Source of the DNA: Tipula vernalis
Taxonomy: Eukaryota; Arthropoda; Insecta; Diptera; Tipulidae
Reading direction: 5' to 3'
DNA: 64,000 nucleotides
Assembly: GCA_958295665.1 (NCBI GenBank)
Contig: OY282560.1
Location: forward strand, 146,622,091-146,686,090
The translations under genes and the position numbers were made by a program. Below are positions 34,101-45,817 of this stretch, piece after piece. The notes beneath the pieces were generated by a model that was not told the DNA's origin, searched no databases, and saw only the letters and a list, made by a program, of their open reading frames with translations. Position 1 is the first letter of the stretch, and each line of letters starts with the position of its first letter.

Positions 34101-37100
34101 GAAATAATCGAGCAATTAAAATGAAAATTGTCACAGCAATTACAGGTCCCGAAACCTATTGATAGAGGTATCAACCATCGTAATCGGACCATTTTAGATT
34201 TTCGCCGCCCAAAAACTTGTGGGCTATAGCACAGTTGATTTTCAATAAAATTGAATTTTCTAAGAAATGTTTAGAAATAATCAAGCAATTAAAATGAAAA
34301 TTTTCACAGCAAGTACAGGTCACGAAACCTATTGATAGAGGTATCAACCATCGTAATCGGACCATTTTAGATTTTTTGCCGCCCAAAAACTTGTGGGCTA
34401 TAGCACAGTTGATTTTCAATAAAATGGAATTTTCTAAGAAATGTTTAGAAATAATCGAGCAATCAAAATGAAAATTGTCACAGCAATCACAGGTCCCGAA
34501 ACCTATTGATAGAGGTATCAACCATCGTAATTGGACCATTTTATATTTTTGCCGCCCAAAAACTTGTGGGCTATAGCACAGTTAATTTTCAATAAAATTG
34601 AATTTTCTATGAAATGTTAACAAATAATCGAGCATTCAAAATGAAAATTGTCACAGCAATTACAGGTCCCGAAACCTATTGATAGAGGTATTAACCACCG
34701 TAATCGGACCTTTTTAGATTTTCGCCACCCAAAAACTTGTTGGCTATAGCACAGTTAATTTTCAATAAAATTGAATTTTCTAAGAAATGTTTAGAAATAA
34801 TCAAGCAATTAAAATGAAAATTTTCACAGCAAGTACAGGTCACGAAACCTATTGATAGAGGTATCAACCATCGTAATCGGACCATTTTAGATTTTTTGCC
34901 GCCCAAAAACTTGTGGGCTATAGCACAGTTGATTTTCAATAAAATGGAATTTTCTAAGAAATGTTTAGAAATAATCAAGCAATTAAAATGAAAATTTTCA
35001 CAGCAAGTACAGGTCACGAAACCTATTGATAGAGGTATCAACCATCGTAATCGGACCATTTTAGATTTTTTGCCGCCCAAAAACTTGTGGGCTATAGCAC
35101 AGTTGATTTTCAATAAAATGGAATTTTCTAAGAAATGTTTAGAAATAATCGAGCAATCAAAATGAAAATTGTCACAGCAATCACAGGTCCCGAAACCTAT
35201 TGATAGAGGTATCAACCATCGTAATCGGACCATTTTATATTTTTGCCGCCCAAAAACTTGTTGGCTATAGCACAGTTAATTTTCAATAAAATTGAATTTT
35301 ATAAGAAATGTTTAGAAATAATCGAGCAATCAAAATGAAAATTTTCACAGCAATCACAGGTCCCGAAACCTATTGATAGAGGTATCAACCATCGTAATCC
35401 GACCATTTTATATTTTTGCCGCCCAAAAACTTGTGGTGAGTTAATTTTCAATATAATTGAATTTTCTAAGAAATGTTTAGAAATAATCGAGCAATCAAAA
35501 TGAAAATTGTCACAGCAATTACAGGTCCCGAAACCTATTGATAGAGGTATTAACCACCGTAATCGGACCTTTTTAGATTTTCGCCGCCCAAAAACTTGTG
35601 GGCTATAGCACAGTTAATTTTTAATATAATTGAATTTTCTAAGAAATGTTTAGAAATAATCGAGCAATCAAAATGAAAATTGTCACAGCAATTACAGGTC
35701 CCGAAACCTATTGATAGAGGTATCAACCATCGTAATCGGAGCATTTCAGATTTTTGCCGCCCAAAAACTTGTGGGCTATAGCACAGTTAATTTTCAATAA
35801 AATTGAATTTTCTAAGAAATGTTTAGAAATAATCGAGCAATCAAAATGAAAATTGTCACAGCAATTACAGGTCCCGAAACCTATTGATAGAGGTATCAAC
35901 CATCGTAATCAGAGCATTTTAGATTTTTGCCGCCCAAAAACTTGTGGGCTATAGCACAGTTAATTTTCAATAAAATTGAATTTTCTAAGAAATGTTTAGA
36001 AATAATCGAGCAATCAAAATAAAAATTGTCACAGCAATTACAGGTTCCGAAACCTATTGACAGAGGTATCAACCATCGTAATCGGATGATTTTTGATTTT
36101 TGCCGCCCAAAAACTTGTGGGCTATAGCACAGTTGATTTTCAATAAAATTGAATTTTCTAAGAAATGTTTAGAAATAATCGAGCAATTAAAATGAAAATT
36201 GTCACAGCAATTACAGGTCCCGAAACCTATTGATAGAGGTATCAACCATCGTAATCGGACCATTTTAGATTTTCGCCGCCCAAAAACTTGTGGGCTATAG
36301 CACAGTTGATTTTCAATAAAATTGAATTTTCTAAGAAATGTTTAGAAATAATCAAGCAATTAAAATGAAAATTTTCACAGCAAGTACAGGTCACGAAACC
36401 TATTGATAGAGGTATCAACCATCGTAATCGGACCATTTTAGATTTTTTGCCGCCCAAAAACTTGTGGGCTATAGCACAGTTGATTTTCAATAAAATGGAA
36501 TTTTCTAAGAAATGTTTAGAAATAATCGAGCAATCAAAATGAAAATTGTCACAGCAATCACAGGTCCCGAAACCTATTGATAGAGGTATCAACCATCGTA
36601 ATCCGACCATTTTATATTTTTGCCGCCCAAAAACTTGTGGTGAGTTAATTTTCAATATAATTGAATTTTCTAAGAAATGTTTAGAAATAATCGAGCAATC
36701 AAAATGAAAATTGTCACAGCAATTACAGGTCCCGAAACCTATCGATAGAGGTATTAACCACCGTAATCGGACCTTTTTAGATTTTCGCCGCCCAAAAACT
36801 TGTGGGCTATAGCACAGTTAATTTTTAATATAATTGAATTTTCTAAGAAATGTTTAGAAATAATCGAGCAATCAAAATGAAAATTGTCACAGCAATTACA
36901 GGTCCCGAAACCTATTAATAGAGGTATCAACCATCGTAATCGGAGCATTTCAGATTTTTGCCGCCCAAAAACTTGTGGGCTATAGCACAGTTAATTTTCA
37001 ATAAAATTGAATTTTCTAAGAAATGTTTAGAAATAATCGAGCAATCAAAATAAAAATTGTCACATCAATTACAGGTCCCGAAACCTATTGACAGAGGTAT

Positions 37101-37830
37101 CAACCATCGTAATCGGATGATTTTTGATTTTTGCCGCCCAAAAACTTGTGGTGAGTTAATTTTCAATATAATTGAATTTTCTAAGAAATGTTTAGAAATA
37201 ATCGAGCAATCAAAATGAAAATTGTCACAGCAATTACAGGTCCCGAAACCTATTGATAGAGGTATTAACCACCGTAATCGGACCTTTTTAGATTTTCGCC
37301 GCCCAAAAACTTGTGGTGAGTTAATTTTCAATATAATTGAATTTTCTAAGAAATGTTTAGAAATAATCGAGCAATCAAAATGAAAATTGTCACAGCAATT
37401 ACAGGTCCCGAAACCTATTGATAGAGGTATTAACCACCGTAATCAGACCTTTTTAGATTTTCGCCGCCCAAAAACTTGTGGGCTATAGCACAGTTAATTT
37501 TCAATAAAATTGAATTTTCTATGAAATGTTAACAAATAATCGAGCATTCAAAATTAAAATTGTCACAGCAATTACAGGTCCCGAAACCTATTGATAGAGG
37601 TATTAACCACCGTAATCGGACCTTTTTAGATTTTCGCCACCCAAAAACTTGTTGGCTATAGCACAGTTAATTTTCAATAAAATTGAATTTTCTAAGAAAT
37701 GTTTAGAAATAATCGAGCAATCAAAATGAAAATTGTCACAGCAATCACAGGTCCCGAAACCTATTGATAGAGGTATCAACCATCGTAATCCGACCATTTT
37801 ATATTTTTGCCGCCCAAAAACTTGTGGTGA
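31121..37830. repeat. Right satellite block with 12-13-mer higher-order repeats
   Basis: The short GTGGTGAGTTAATT variant occurs near 31121, 33363, 35434 and 36638, and again near 37148, 37314 and 37824. Intervals of 2242 (13 monomers), 2071 (12 monomers) and 1204 bp (7 monomers) are whole-monomer multiples. Segments starting 33479, 33998 and 34171 recur at 35550, 36069 and 36242, all offset 2071 bp, with near-identical sequence. Confidence 0.8.
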
Positions 37831-38984
37831 GTTAATTTTCAATATAATTGAATTTTCTAAGAAATGTTTAGAAATAATCGAGCAATCAAAATGAAAATTG
37901 TCACAGCAATTACAGGTCCCGAAACCTATTAATAGAGGTATCAACCATCGTTATCGGATGATTTTTGATTTTTGCCGCCCAAAAACTTGTGGGCTATAGC
38001 ACAGTTGATTTTCAATAAAATTTAATTTTCTAAGAAATTTTTAGAAATAATTGAGCAATTAAAATGAAAATTGTCACAGCAATTACAGGTCCCGAAACCT
38101 ATTGATAGAGGTATCAACCATCGTAATCGGACCATTTTATATTTTTGCCGCCCAAAAACTTGTGGGCTATAGCACAGTTAATTTTCAATAAAATTGAATT
38201 TTCTAAGAAATGTTTAGAAATAATCGAGCAATCAAAATGAAAATTGTCACAGCAATTACAGGTCCCGAAACCTATTGATAGAGGTATTAACCACCGTAAT
38301 CGGACCTTTTTAGATTTTCGCCGCCCAAAAACTTGTGGGCTATAGCACAGTTAATTTTTAATATAATTGAATTTTCTAAGAAATGTTTAGAAATAATCGA
38401 GCAATCAAAATGAAAATTGTCACAGCAATTACAGGTCCCGAAACCTATTGATAGAGGTATCAACCATCGTAATCGGACCATATTAGATTTTTGCCGCCCA
38501 AAAACTTGTGGGCACAGTTAATTTTCAATAACATTAAATTTTCTAAGAAATGTTTAGAAATAATCGAGCAATCAAAATGAAAATTGTTACAGCAATTACA
38601 GGTCCCGAAACCTATTGATAGAGGTATCAACCATCGTAATCGGACCATATTAGATTTTTGCCGCCCAAAAACTTGTGGGCACAGTTTATTTTCAATAACA
38701 TTGAATTTTCTAAGAAATGTTTAGAAATAATCGAGCAATCAAAATGAAAATTGTCACAGCAATTAAAGGTCCCGAAAGCTATTGATAGAGGTATCAACCA
38801 TTGTAATCAGACCATTTTAGATTGTCGCCGCCCAAAAACTTGTGGGCAGTTGATTTTCAATAAAATTGAATTTTCTAAAAAATGTGTCTATTTAAACGTA
38901 CGATTAATTTGTTTAATCTGACTGTTTGATTGGGGAGAATTAGTGGCGGTTAACACATGTTGAGCATGTTTACAAATATCTTGA

Positions 38985-39235
38985 AATTATGTGAGGTGAA
39001 ACATGTAGAGGAACGATAAACTGGTTAAAGTACGATTTTAAATGTTTGACATCTTCGGTCGTGTTCGTCGACTTCGTCGGGTACAGTTTCGTAAATTTAC
39101 TAAAACTGTCAACTACCGCAAAAATATACTTATAACCTCACCTGGTCGTTTCTAACGGACCTTAATGATCCACATGGATCATATGAAATGGCGTGTCATA
39201 TTTATAGTATATGTATATGGAGAAAGCCCCCTCTA
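38985..39235 (-). pseudogene. Ty3/gypsy integrase core fragment
   Basis: Minus-strand reading gives IHVDH, stop, GPLETTR, stop, GYKYIFAVVDSFSKFTKLYP and then TTEDVKHLKSYFNQF. HVDHLGPL...KYI..VVDSFSKF is the catalytic-core start of gypsy integrases, with the first Asp in HVDH. It begins about 100 bp right of the last satellite monomer. Stops are frequent; the remainder of the element is absent. Confidence 0.75.
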
Positions 39236-39421
39236 TGCGCCTTCGGTTCATAAATATGACATTTCATACATTTTACTTTCTTTTACTGAATAATAACCCT
39301 GCTGGATATGAAATAATATTACTTGAAAGAGATTTCAAGTAGACACTTCCTGAAGTTGTACATGGCAATCAATCAGCAATTGTCCATTGTAAGACGTCAA
39401 AACAATGTATGATCCATTGAC

Positions 39422-39691
39422 CCAGAATATAGTGAGTGGTTTATTAAACTAAGTGGTGGAATTTTAACTAACAAATGTGGACTGGCTGATGACATTATTG
39501 AAATTCCGGCGAATCTCATTTATAAAGATTCTATAATAAGTGACATCTAGGGGGCAACGTTATCTTCTAACGAAGTTGATAGATATTCCAAATTAACGAT
39601 TTTGTATCTAAAGAACGCAGATGTGGATAAGATAAGCGAAGAAATTTTGTTGCGTTTTTCAGAAGAATTTGTAGTGTCAGTCTCTGTGTCC
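39422..39691 (+). pseudogene. Helitron PIF1-type helicase fragment
   Basis: One plus-strand frame with a single internal TAG reads EWFIKLSGGILTNKCGLADD, IIEIPANLIYKDSIISDI, stop, GATLSSNEVDRYSKLTILYL and KNADVDKISEEILLRF. This matches the linker of Helitron/PIF1-like helicases (G.L....G....I.IP...........ILTPKN.DVD.IN..IL). The helicase N-terminal motifs, the Rep domain and the C-terminal motifs are missing, so this is an internal fragment of a deleted Helitron. Confidence 0.7.
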
Positions 39692-39810
39692 TGAGAGAAA
39701 ACAATATTCGACGTTTTCGCAAACATCATATTCAATCAATGTTAATGTAATGTTGTACAATTTTCTCTTATACCGAGTAACCAATAACATGTAAATAAGA
39801 AAAAATGTTT

Positions 39811-39847
39811 GCCCGTGTATACGGGCTTTTTCTTCTATTCCGCTAAT
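39811..39847 (+). repeat. Candidate Helitron 3' end: hairpin plus CTAAT
   Basis: GCCCGTGTATACGGGC is a perfect 16-bp palindrome. CTAAT, which fits the CTRRT terminus of Helitrons, follows 16 bases later. Pao-type coding sequence begins 3 bases after it, as expected if a Helitron ended here inside a Pao element. Confidence 0.5.
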
Positions 39848-39850
39848 ATC

Positions 39851-40075
39851 TGGAAAAAATGGATAGCTCTACTTGAAGAATTGGTGCAAATAGGAACAAT
39901 TACCATTCCCCGTTGGCTACAGGCGGAAGAGCTACGATACGATTAACATATGCGCAAAGACTTAAGTCACACTCATAAAACACGTTTCAATTCCTAGATT
40001 AGAAATATGTACGGCTCTCCTATTAATAAGGCTGACGAAAATTGTGACACAATCACTACAATGCGCCGTTGTGAA
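39851..40075 (+). pseudogene. BEL/Pao pol fragment (RT-RNase H junction) with internal deletion
   Basis: Plus-strand WKKWIALLEELVQIGTITIP and RWLQAEEL lead to a stop. After a short gap AKT, stop, VTLIKHVSIPRLEICTALLL and IRLTKIVTQSLQ follow. These are the W..W...L......IPRW and AK..V......SIPRLEL.A.LL blocks of Pao pol. The segment between them, carrying the RNase H ...FSDAS catalytic start, is deleted. The copy is unrelated in position and strand to the element at 15-20 kb. Confidence 0.7.
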
Positions 40076-40170
40076 GTTCTTAGCAAATAGCAAAATATTT
40101 AGAACTGTGAGTAAAGTAAATAGTTTACATTTAGATGATTGTTTTATCGACGAACAAACGATGGAAGTGA

Positions 40171-40470
40171 CAAAATTTGTTAAACGAAAATCAATAATCC
40201 CAAAGTCAGATGATTTTTCTCGAATGTCCGTAGTATACATTTGATAAAAAAAAAATCAAATGGCCGCCCCCTGACGTCGGCCATTTAAATAACAAGCTAT
40301 ATTTCCATCAAATCTTGTACGATTTTCCGCCGACAAAGTTTGTTCAACAAAAATCAAATGTGTCAAAGTCAAATGATTTTTCTCAAGTGTCCGTAGTATG
40401 CATTTGATGAAAAAATTATCGAATGTTCTGTCCCTGGTGTCGGTCATATAAATAACTAGCAATATTTATA
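40171..40470. repeat. Two-unit diverged tandem duplication (163-bp period)
   Basis: CAAAATTTGTTAAACG at 40171 pairs with CAAAGTTTGTTCAACA at 40334. CAAAGTCAGATGATTTTTCT at 40201 pairs with its near copy at 40364, and the block with GTCGGCCATTTAAATAAC recurs. All are offset by 163 bp with scattered substitutions. Confidence 0.8.
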
Positions 40471-40479
40471 TTATCCTTC

Positions 40480-43400
40480 AAATTTTGACCTAATACTAAG
40501 TAAGCGATCTAACGACCCCATCACGAAAGATGAAAAATTATAAATTGATATCGAGGTGAATAAAAACGACGTGAACCTAACTATAAAAACTTATACGAAA
40601 CGGACCTAAATAAATTTACTGGACTTATTTAAGGCACAACCTCATTGGGATTTATTTAGTTGAATATCTTTGGTAACCAAAATTTACCAGATAATTTGGG
40701 CCTATTTGGTCCCTGTTTGGGCTCCACTTGTAATGTGTTGCCTAACCTGATGATTAATTTAAAAAAAAAAAAATAGGAAGCAGTTCAATGTCTCATTAAC
40801 CAAGCTGTGATTTGTGTGAATGGCAACATATCACCCTCACTTAGGTATGCAACAAAGACTGAGAAGAATATCGGACGAAAACGATACTTCTAATGAGAAT
40901 GATGGAGGCGAATTTTGGCCTCAACAATCGAGCTCATAACAACATTTATGACCAATTATGGAAGAACAATTGGTGATACTTGGACATTCCAACTAGCACA
41001 ATAAAACAATTAATGAGATAGTAACTATGTCGGAAAAAGTCTGCAAACATCTTTTGTATTTTTGAACGGTTTTAAAAGCGGCTCACGGTCTAATTTAAAA
41101 AAGGAAGCTTTAGACGGTTGTATAGATATAAATAGTTAATTTCAAAAAATCACACAGTAAAAACAAGTAAATCTTTGATGTAAGAATAAAATAAAACGGA
41201 AAGAAGATGATGCTACTTAATCACAAATTTATATAGCAGAATGCAAATAGGTAATTAAGGTTAATTCCATTCCATTTTATATTCCAAATAAAGTAATTAT
41301 TGTGCTGAAAACCTATTAATTTCGTAATTAGAATAATATTAGTTTTACCATGACATTGTACATTAAGAGACATTGCAATTGAATTTGCACTCTTTCAATT
41401 AGTTTTGCCAATTGATTTAGATTTATCTCTATCTAAATGAAATTCACAGTAACTTTCTGAATTAGTTCTAGAATTTAGTTTTATAATGAGATATTTGATA
41501 TATTGATTTATACATACATATACAAAAAAAAAGAAGCAGGATATGATTTACGATCTTTTAGACTTAACCATAATAAAATGTAGTGTAGATCCTCATGTTA
41601 TATTTAGGTTGGAAGTTAATAAACAAAGAGCTAATTTTTTCGTAACTATGTATATGTATGTATACGAGCACATTGTTAAGCAAATAAAATCCTGAGAAAA
41701 AACTGAACTTACAAATGAGGAAATTAAATTAGAAATTTTTATTTTTAATTTAATTTTTCTGAATCGATTGGTCTTATATAAATAGATGCTATACCAAATC
41801 TATAATTCGTATATATAGTACAAATAAATTTCTCTAATGCTTAGTCTAAGACGGTAATAAAACAAACAAATAAAATTGGATTAAGATAATTGAAAAATTA
41901 TAATCTCATCTCGAATACCATCATAGGTATACCTACATACTACGAGTATATATTGATTCGATTTTTTATTTTTTTCTATTTTGATAGTTAAGCTCGATCT
42001 CATAACTACTTGATTCTTGTTATAGTTATTGTTATACGATCAAATGTAATCTGGTCATTTGTATTTAAATTAGTTTCATGATGATAATAAAAAAATAAAT
42101 TATTAATATTTCTTGTATAAAATTTAATTTGTAGAAAATTATCTGAATCACCTTCATCAAAAGTCTATGCGTCTGATCGTTTCTTTTTAATACCTGTGTG
42201 TGTATATTCTGTAGATCGCGAATGAATCATAAAACTCTTAAATACAAATGTGAAATTCTTCTCTTGAATCATAATTAGATCAATCCTATAAATATTTAAA
42301 AATAAAATGAAGATCACCTTGCTGTTCGAGTACAAGATGTGTGATGGGGGTATATTTGTTTTGTTGTTCTAAACGGAAATGTTTAAAAAATATTTCGTTT
42401 TTTTTATTTTTTAAGTTTTAAACTAATTTTTAATTTTGGTTTTGTTTGGTTCTCAATTGTAGATCCAACAACCAAAACAAAACAAACCTTTCAAAGTGCT
42501 TTTATTATACACGTATCGTATGTATGTATGTATATAGCCCAATTAAGACTTTTCGAGAAAAAACCACTTAGCACATTTTAAACTTTCAAATATTTATTAA
42601 CAAATTATAACAATTAAATTAATTTAAGGTATAGTTTTGTTAAGGTAAAATTGGATTTCGTTTTTTGTCAAAAATATGAAATAGTTGTGAAGATGCATTG
42701 TACGTACATAAAGTTAGGTACAGATAAAACCTTTATATTGTTTTTTTTGGTGGTACACATAAATTGGAAGATGTAATGTAAGAAAATCCCACACATACTA
42801 TAAAATCTATATACCTATTTACATATATACAATTCTTATTTATTTCTTATTTTTTATATTTTAAATTAAGAAATAATTTATTTATTTTTGTTTTTGTTTT
42901 GTTTTAAATGCTAAAATAATTATTGTTTGACATGCGAGAAATATTTTGAGCTATTTTTTTGTTGTTGTTGCTGCTATATTCATCTCTTTATACGGTTTAC
43001 GGTAATTTTTTGTCTTCAAGAAGAAATTGTTTAATCTTTAAAAGTTATGGATGGAAATAAAACTTATTAGAAATTTTTTTATTTTTAGTTTCGAATTGTG
43101 GGAATTTTGTTTTGTATTCTAATTTTTGCTTTTTGTTATAATTGATTTTTACTCTATTTTAGGAGAAACGGACAGTTATGAGCGATGATTATACCTGTTA
43201 AGTGGTTTGAAAGGTCAATTTATGAAAATTACTGAGTATAATTTAGTTATTTTTATTTTTTCAAGTCAGTTGTTAATATGAGTCAAAATGGAATTTAAGG
43301 TGAATCGAATACGGGTTTGTTTTTTTTTTTTTAAATTTTTTTTTATGTAACTTAAATCCATAGTTACATTAAAAATATAATAATCATTTATTCTCAGATA

Positions 43401-43847
43401 TACCGCACCGTTAAAATTTAAGTTTAATAAAAACCATTAGTTCTGTTTTATGAGCAATTCTTTAATCGGATGCTTAGTACACTTTACAGCCCACCTCCCT
43501 TGACGCGCAAAAATTTGTGTAAATATGTCTCATATAGTTCAATTTAATAACATTCGGTTATATTTCGGTGTTAATAGCCTGCCGAACCCATTTGCTCCAC
43601 ATCCATTCCTTGTAAAAGCTATGTATGATGTACATGACTTGGGGGATACTGCGGTGACAGTAAAATTATTCTTATTGTGAACTAATTATTGGCACCGCAC
43701 TGAATAAACATGATAAAGATAATAATAAAATAATTAAACTAAATTTGGGATAAAAAATCATAAAATACATAATTGCATACAAGTCTGGTAGGTCAGTACT
43801 TTTTGAGCTATTATAATGAACGTGCAAGCATAAACAATATTGTATTG

Positions 43848-43848
<1 letters not shown>
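40480..43848. other. AT-rich DNA without recognisable genes
   Basis: About 3.4 kb, very AT-rich, with poly-A/T runs and short TATG/TATA microsatellites near 41640-41660 and 42520-42535. Plus-strand reading near 40900-41000 gives a short run (MRMMEANFGLNNRAHNNIYD) that I cannot assign. No long frame is present. Confidence 0.55.

Positions 43849-43918
<70 letters not shown>
43849..43918. repeat. (TA)n microsatellite, about 35 units
   Basis: Uninterrupted TA dinucleotides for about 70 bp. The apparent poly-(YI) frame across it is an artefact. Confidence 0.97.
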
Positions 43919-43923
<5 letters not shown>

Positions 43924-44284
43924 TTATTTTATTTTTATTCATCCAACCATCCAGTACACTACTTTTAAAAACTAAAATTTATTATACAATAGTAAATTTA
44001 TAATTAATTTAATATATAAAAGTCAGAAATTATTGACAAAATAACTTAAAAAGTACTAATAATGTTAAATTAAAATGGATGGAGTTAGGTAGCTTCCGTG
44101 ATCATAAACGATCAGTATTGGAAACCCCCTATCATAAGCTTAGATAATAGTTAATGTTTGTTGTTGGGTATAAAAAATAAAAGAAAGGAAAAGATAAAAA
44201 ATAAATTTACAAAATAGCTGTAAACAAAGATTCAATGTCAGTAATATTAAACGGGACAATTTAAACGGGCATACAAGAAAAAAA

Positions 44285-44625
44285 ATTTTGCGACAAACAT
44301 TAGCATCAAAAATAATAAATTGGCATCACAAATAATATTTTAGAACAACATATGAAAAAACAAACAAATATTTTTGAAGGACATAATTAAATACTGTGAC
44401 GACAAACATTGGCATCAAAATTAATAAATTGGCAACAAATATAATATTTTGGAACAAAACAATGAACATACAAACAAATAATTTTCAGCGTCAAAAAAAA
44501 TAGTTTAGCGACAAAGAGTAGCATCAAAAATTAGAAATAAGCAGCAAATATAATATGTGGTTAAATTATTAAGGTTATACAAAAAATATATTTCAGCATC
44601 AAACAAAAAATTTTGCCGACAATAA
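44285..44625. repeat. Diverged tandem repeat, 109-bp period
   Basis: CGACAAAC-type unit starts fall at 44291, 44400 and 44509, with a partial fourth near 44617, a regular 109-bp spacing. Each unit carries the words GCATCAAAA, AATTGGCAACAAATATAAT and GGAACAAAAC in order, with substitutions. Confidence 0.75.
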
Positions 44626-44764
44626 AAAACACAAAATTTAATTTTCTGTATTTTTTATTCTAATGGGCTTAGGCTCTTTCCGACTGAAGCGCAACTAGTT
44701 TCATTTCGAATGTTACAAATTGGTTGTCAAAAATGTATTTGTTAAAAATCAATTACACATAGAA

Positions 44765-45232
44765 TACGTTTATGCTCAGAGTCGAGTCATCTTTTAGTTA
44801 ACTTTGGATCATCTTGTAGTTATCTTTTTTAGCGTTTATACTGCAGAGTCAAATCGTAGTTGAGTCGAAACTAGGTTGAAACCGAGTCAGAAACGTCAAA
44901 AAAAAAAAAATCTTTTACTATCGTATGTTTATATGTTTTTCTTGTATTATTTTCTGAATTTTATAAAAATAAAATGACAAAGTTTTATTGCCACACAAAA
45001 ATCGAAGATTCGCACACGAATTAAGAAATCAAAATGGTGTCTTTTTATTACTATTTTTTGTTGTTTTTATTTTTCGACTCGACTCCGTTTATAGTGAAGG
45101 TTTTTAGAGTTAACTCGACTCGACCCTAGAAATTTTTTAGGTCGAGTCGAGTTAACTACAAGATGACTCGACTCCGTTTATAGTAAAAGTTAACCTAGGT
45201 TCAAACCAGGTTGAACCCTAAGCATAAACGTA
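44765..45232. mobile_element. Foldback element 1 (GAGTCGAGT type)
   Basis: The ends are TACGTTTATGCT and AGCATAAACGTA, exact inverse complements. Inside, AGTCGAGTCATCTTNTAGTTAAC-type blocks on the left are matched by inverted GTTAACTACAAGATGACTCG on the right, plus several ACTCGACTC/GAGTCGAGT subrepeats and ACTATAAACGGAG. Length is 468 bp with no ORF. It resembles a foldback transposon or MITE and shares words (TATACTGCAGAGT, CTCGACTCCGT.TATAGT) with the element at 48389-49043. Confidence 0.75.
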
Positions 45233-45817
45233 CTCATTTTTAAAATATGAATTTAATTAAACAAAAATAAATAATTTTCGATAAACGTATCAAATTCAAC
45301 TAAAAAAATATTAATTAAGATATTAATTAAAATTCCAAAAACATCTATTCAGTTCTGAGATTAATATCTGTCATTCTTTTCACACGGCAATTCAGTACCG
45401 CAGTGGAGTACATAATACCGAATTATAAAGTGTATTTGATAATCTACTTCGGCATTAGATTTGCACATTTCACACGACCATTTTTCGGATTAAGTTCGGA
45501 ATTGGATTGAGATGCGTGTGAAAGCCACTTATGTAGCTGAAAAAAAAAGATAAAGATGAAGAGAAGCGAAGTCAGGCGTAGAGCGCCGCTAATCTGTTTG
45601 GGGCAAAAGCTAAATCGATTGGAATGACTTTATTTACTTATTTAAAATAGCGGCAAATAAGTCAATTAATATCAAATAAGTCACGTTTGGAAAACAGCCT
45701 CAATGTTATATCTTGTCCGTTTTCGGAAATACATCCTGAATAATTTCATGCCAATTTTCGATCATTAAACTTATCTGTCTATTTAAGAACGAATGAGATA
45801 TCTTCAAGCTAAAGCGT
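45233..45817. other. AT-rich spacer
   Basis: No gene. It contains CTTTTCACACGG near 45377 and the roughly inverted GCGTGTGAAAG near 45515, a possible short decayed inverted-repeat element of about 150 bp. Confidence 0.4.

Larger units (their letters stand above)
20363..38882. repeat. Satellite array: about 107 monomers of about 173 bp
   Basis: Head-to-tail tandem array of about 18.5 kb. Typical monomer landmarks in order are TTGTCACAGCAATTACAGG, TCCCGAAACCTATTGATAG, AGGTATCAACCATCGTAATC, TTTTGCCGCCCAAAAACTTG, GGGCTATAGCACAGTTAATT, GAATTTTCTAAGAAATGTTT and AATAATCGAGCAATCAAAAT. Equivalent landmarks are spaced 172-174 bp in most places. Variants include a TATATATAG insertion, a GTGCCTGTAACACATTT form, a GTGGTGAGTTAATT short form, and a form with an extra T before GCCGCC. 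All monomers have the same orientation. The many 64-codon minus-strand frames recur once per monomer and are a by-product of the repeat, not genes. The monomer size and organisation suit a centromeric or pericentromeric satellite (inference). Confidence 0.97.

Noticed and set aside
20893..38648. Dozens of 60-180 codon minus-strand frames with RLRWLIPLSIGFGTCNCCDN
   Set aside because: They recur once per satellite monomer, follow monomer length for frame, and include frame-neutral runs only where a monomer is 174 bp. They are repeat by-products, not a gene family.
20640..38880. Heat-shock-element-like GAATTTTCTAAGAA in every monomer
   Set aside because: The third GAA unit is one base out of register for a perfect element, and AT-rich repeats give such matches easily.
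20363..38882. CENP-B-box-like motif in the satellite
   Set aside because: The CCCGAAACC stretch does not fit the spaced residues of the box.
20363..38882. CRISPR array
   Set aside because: Contiguous tandem monomers without unique spacers, in eukaryotic repeat DNA.
43773..44003. 76-codon frame rich in Tyr-Ile
   Set aside because: It is the translation of a (TA)n microsatellite.
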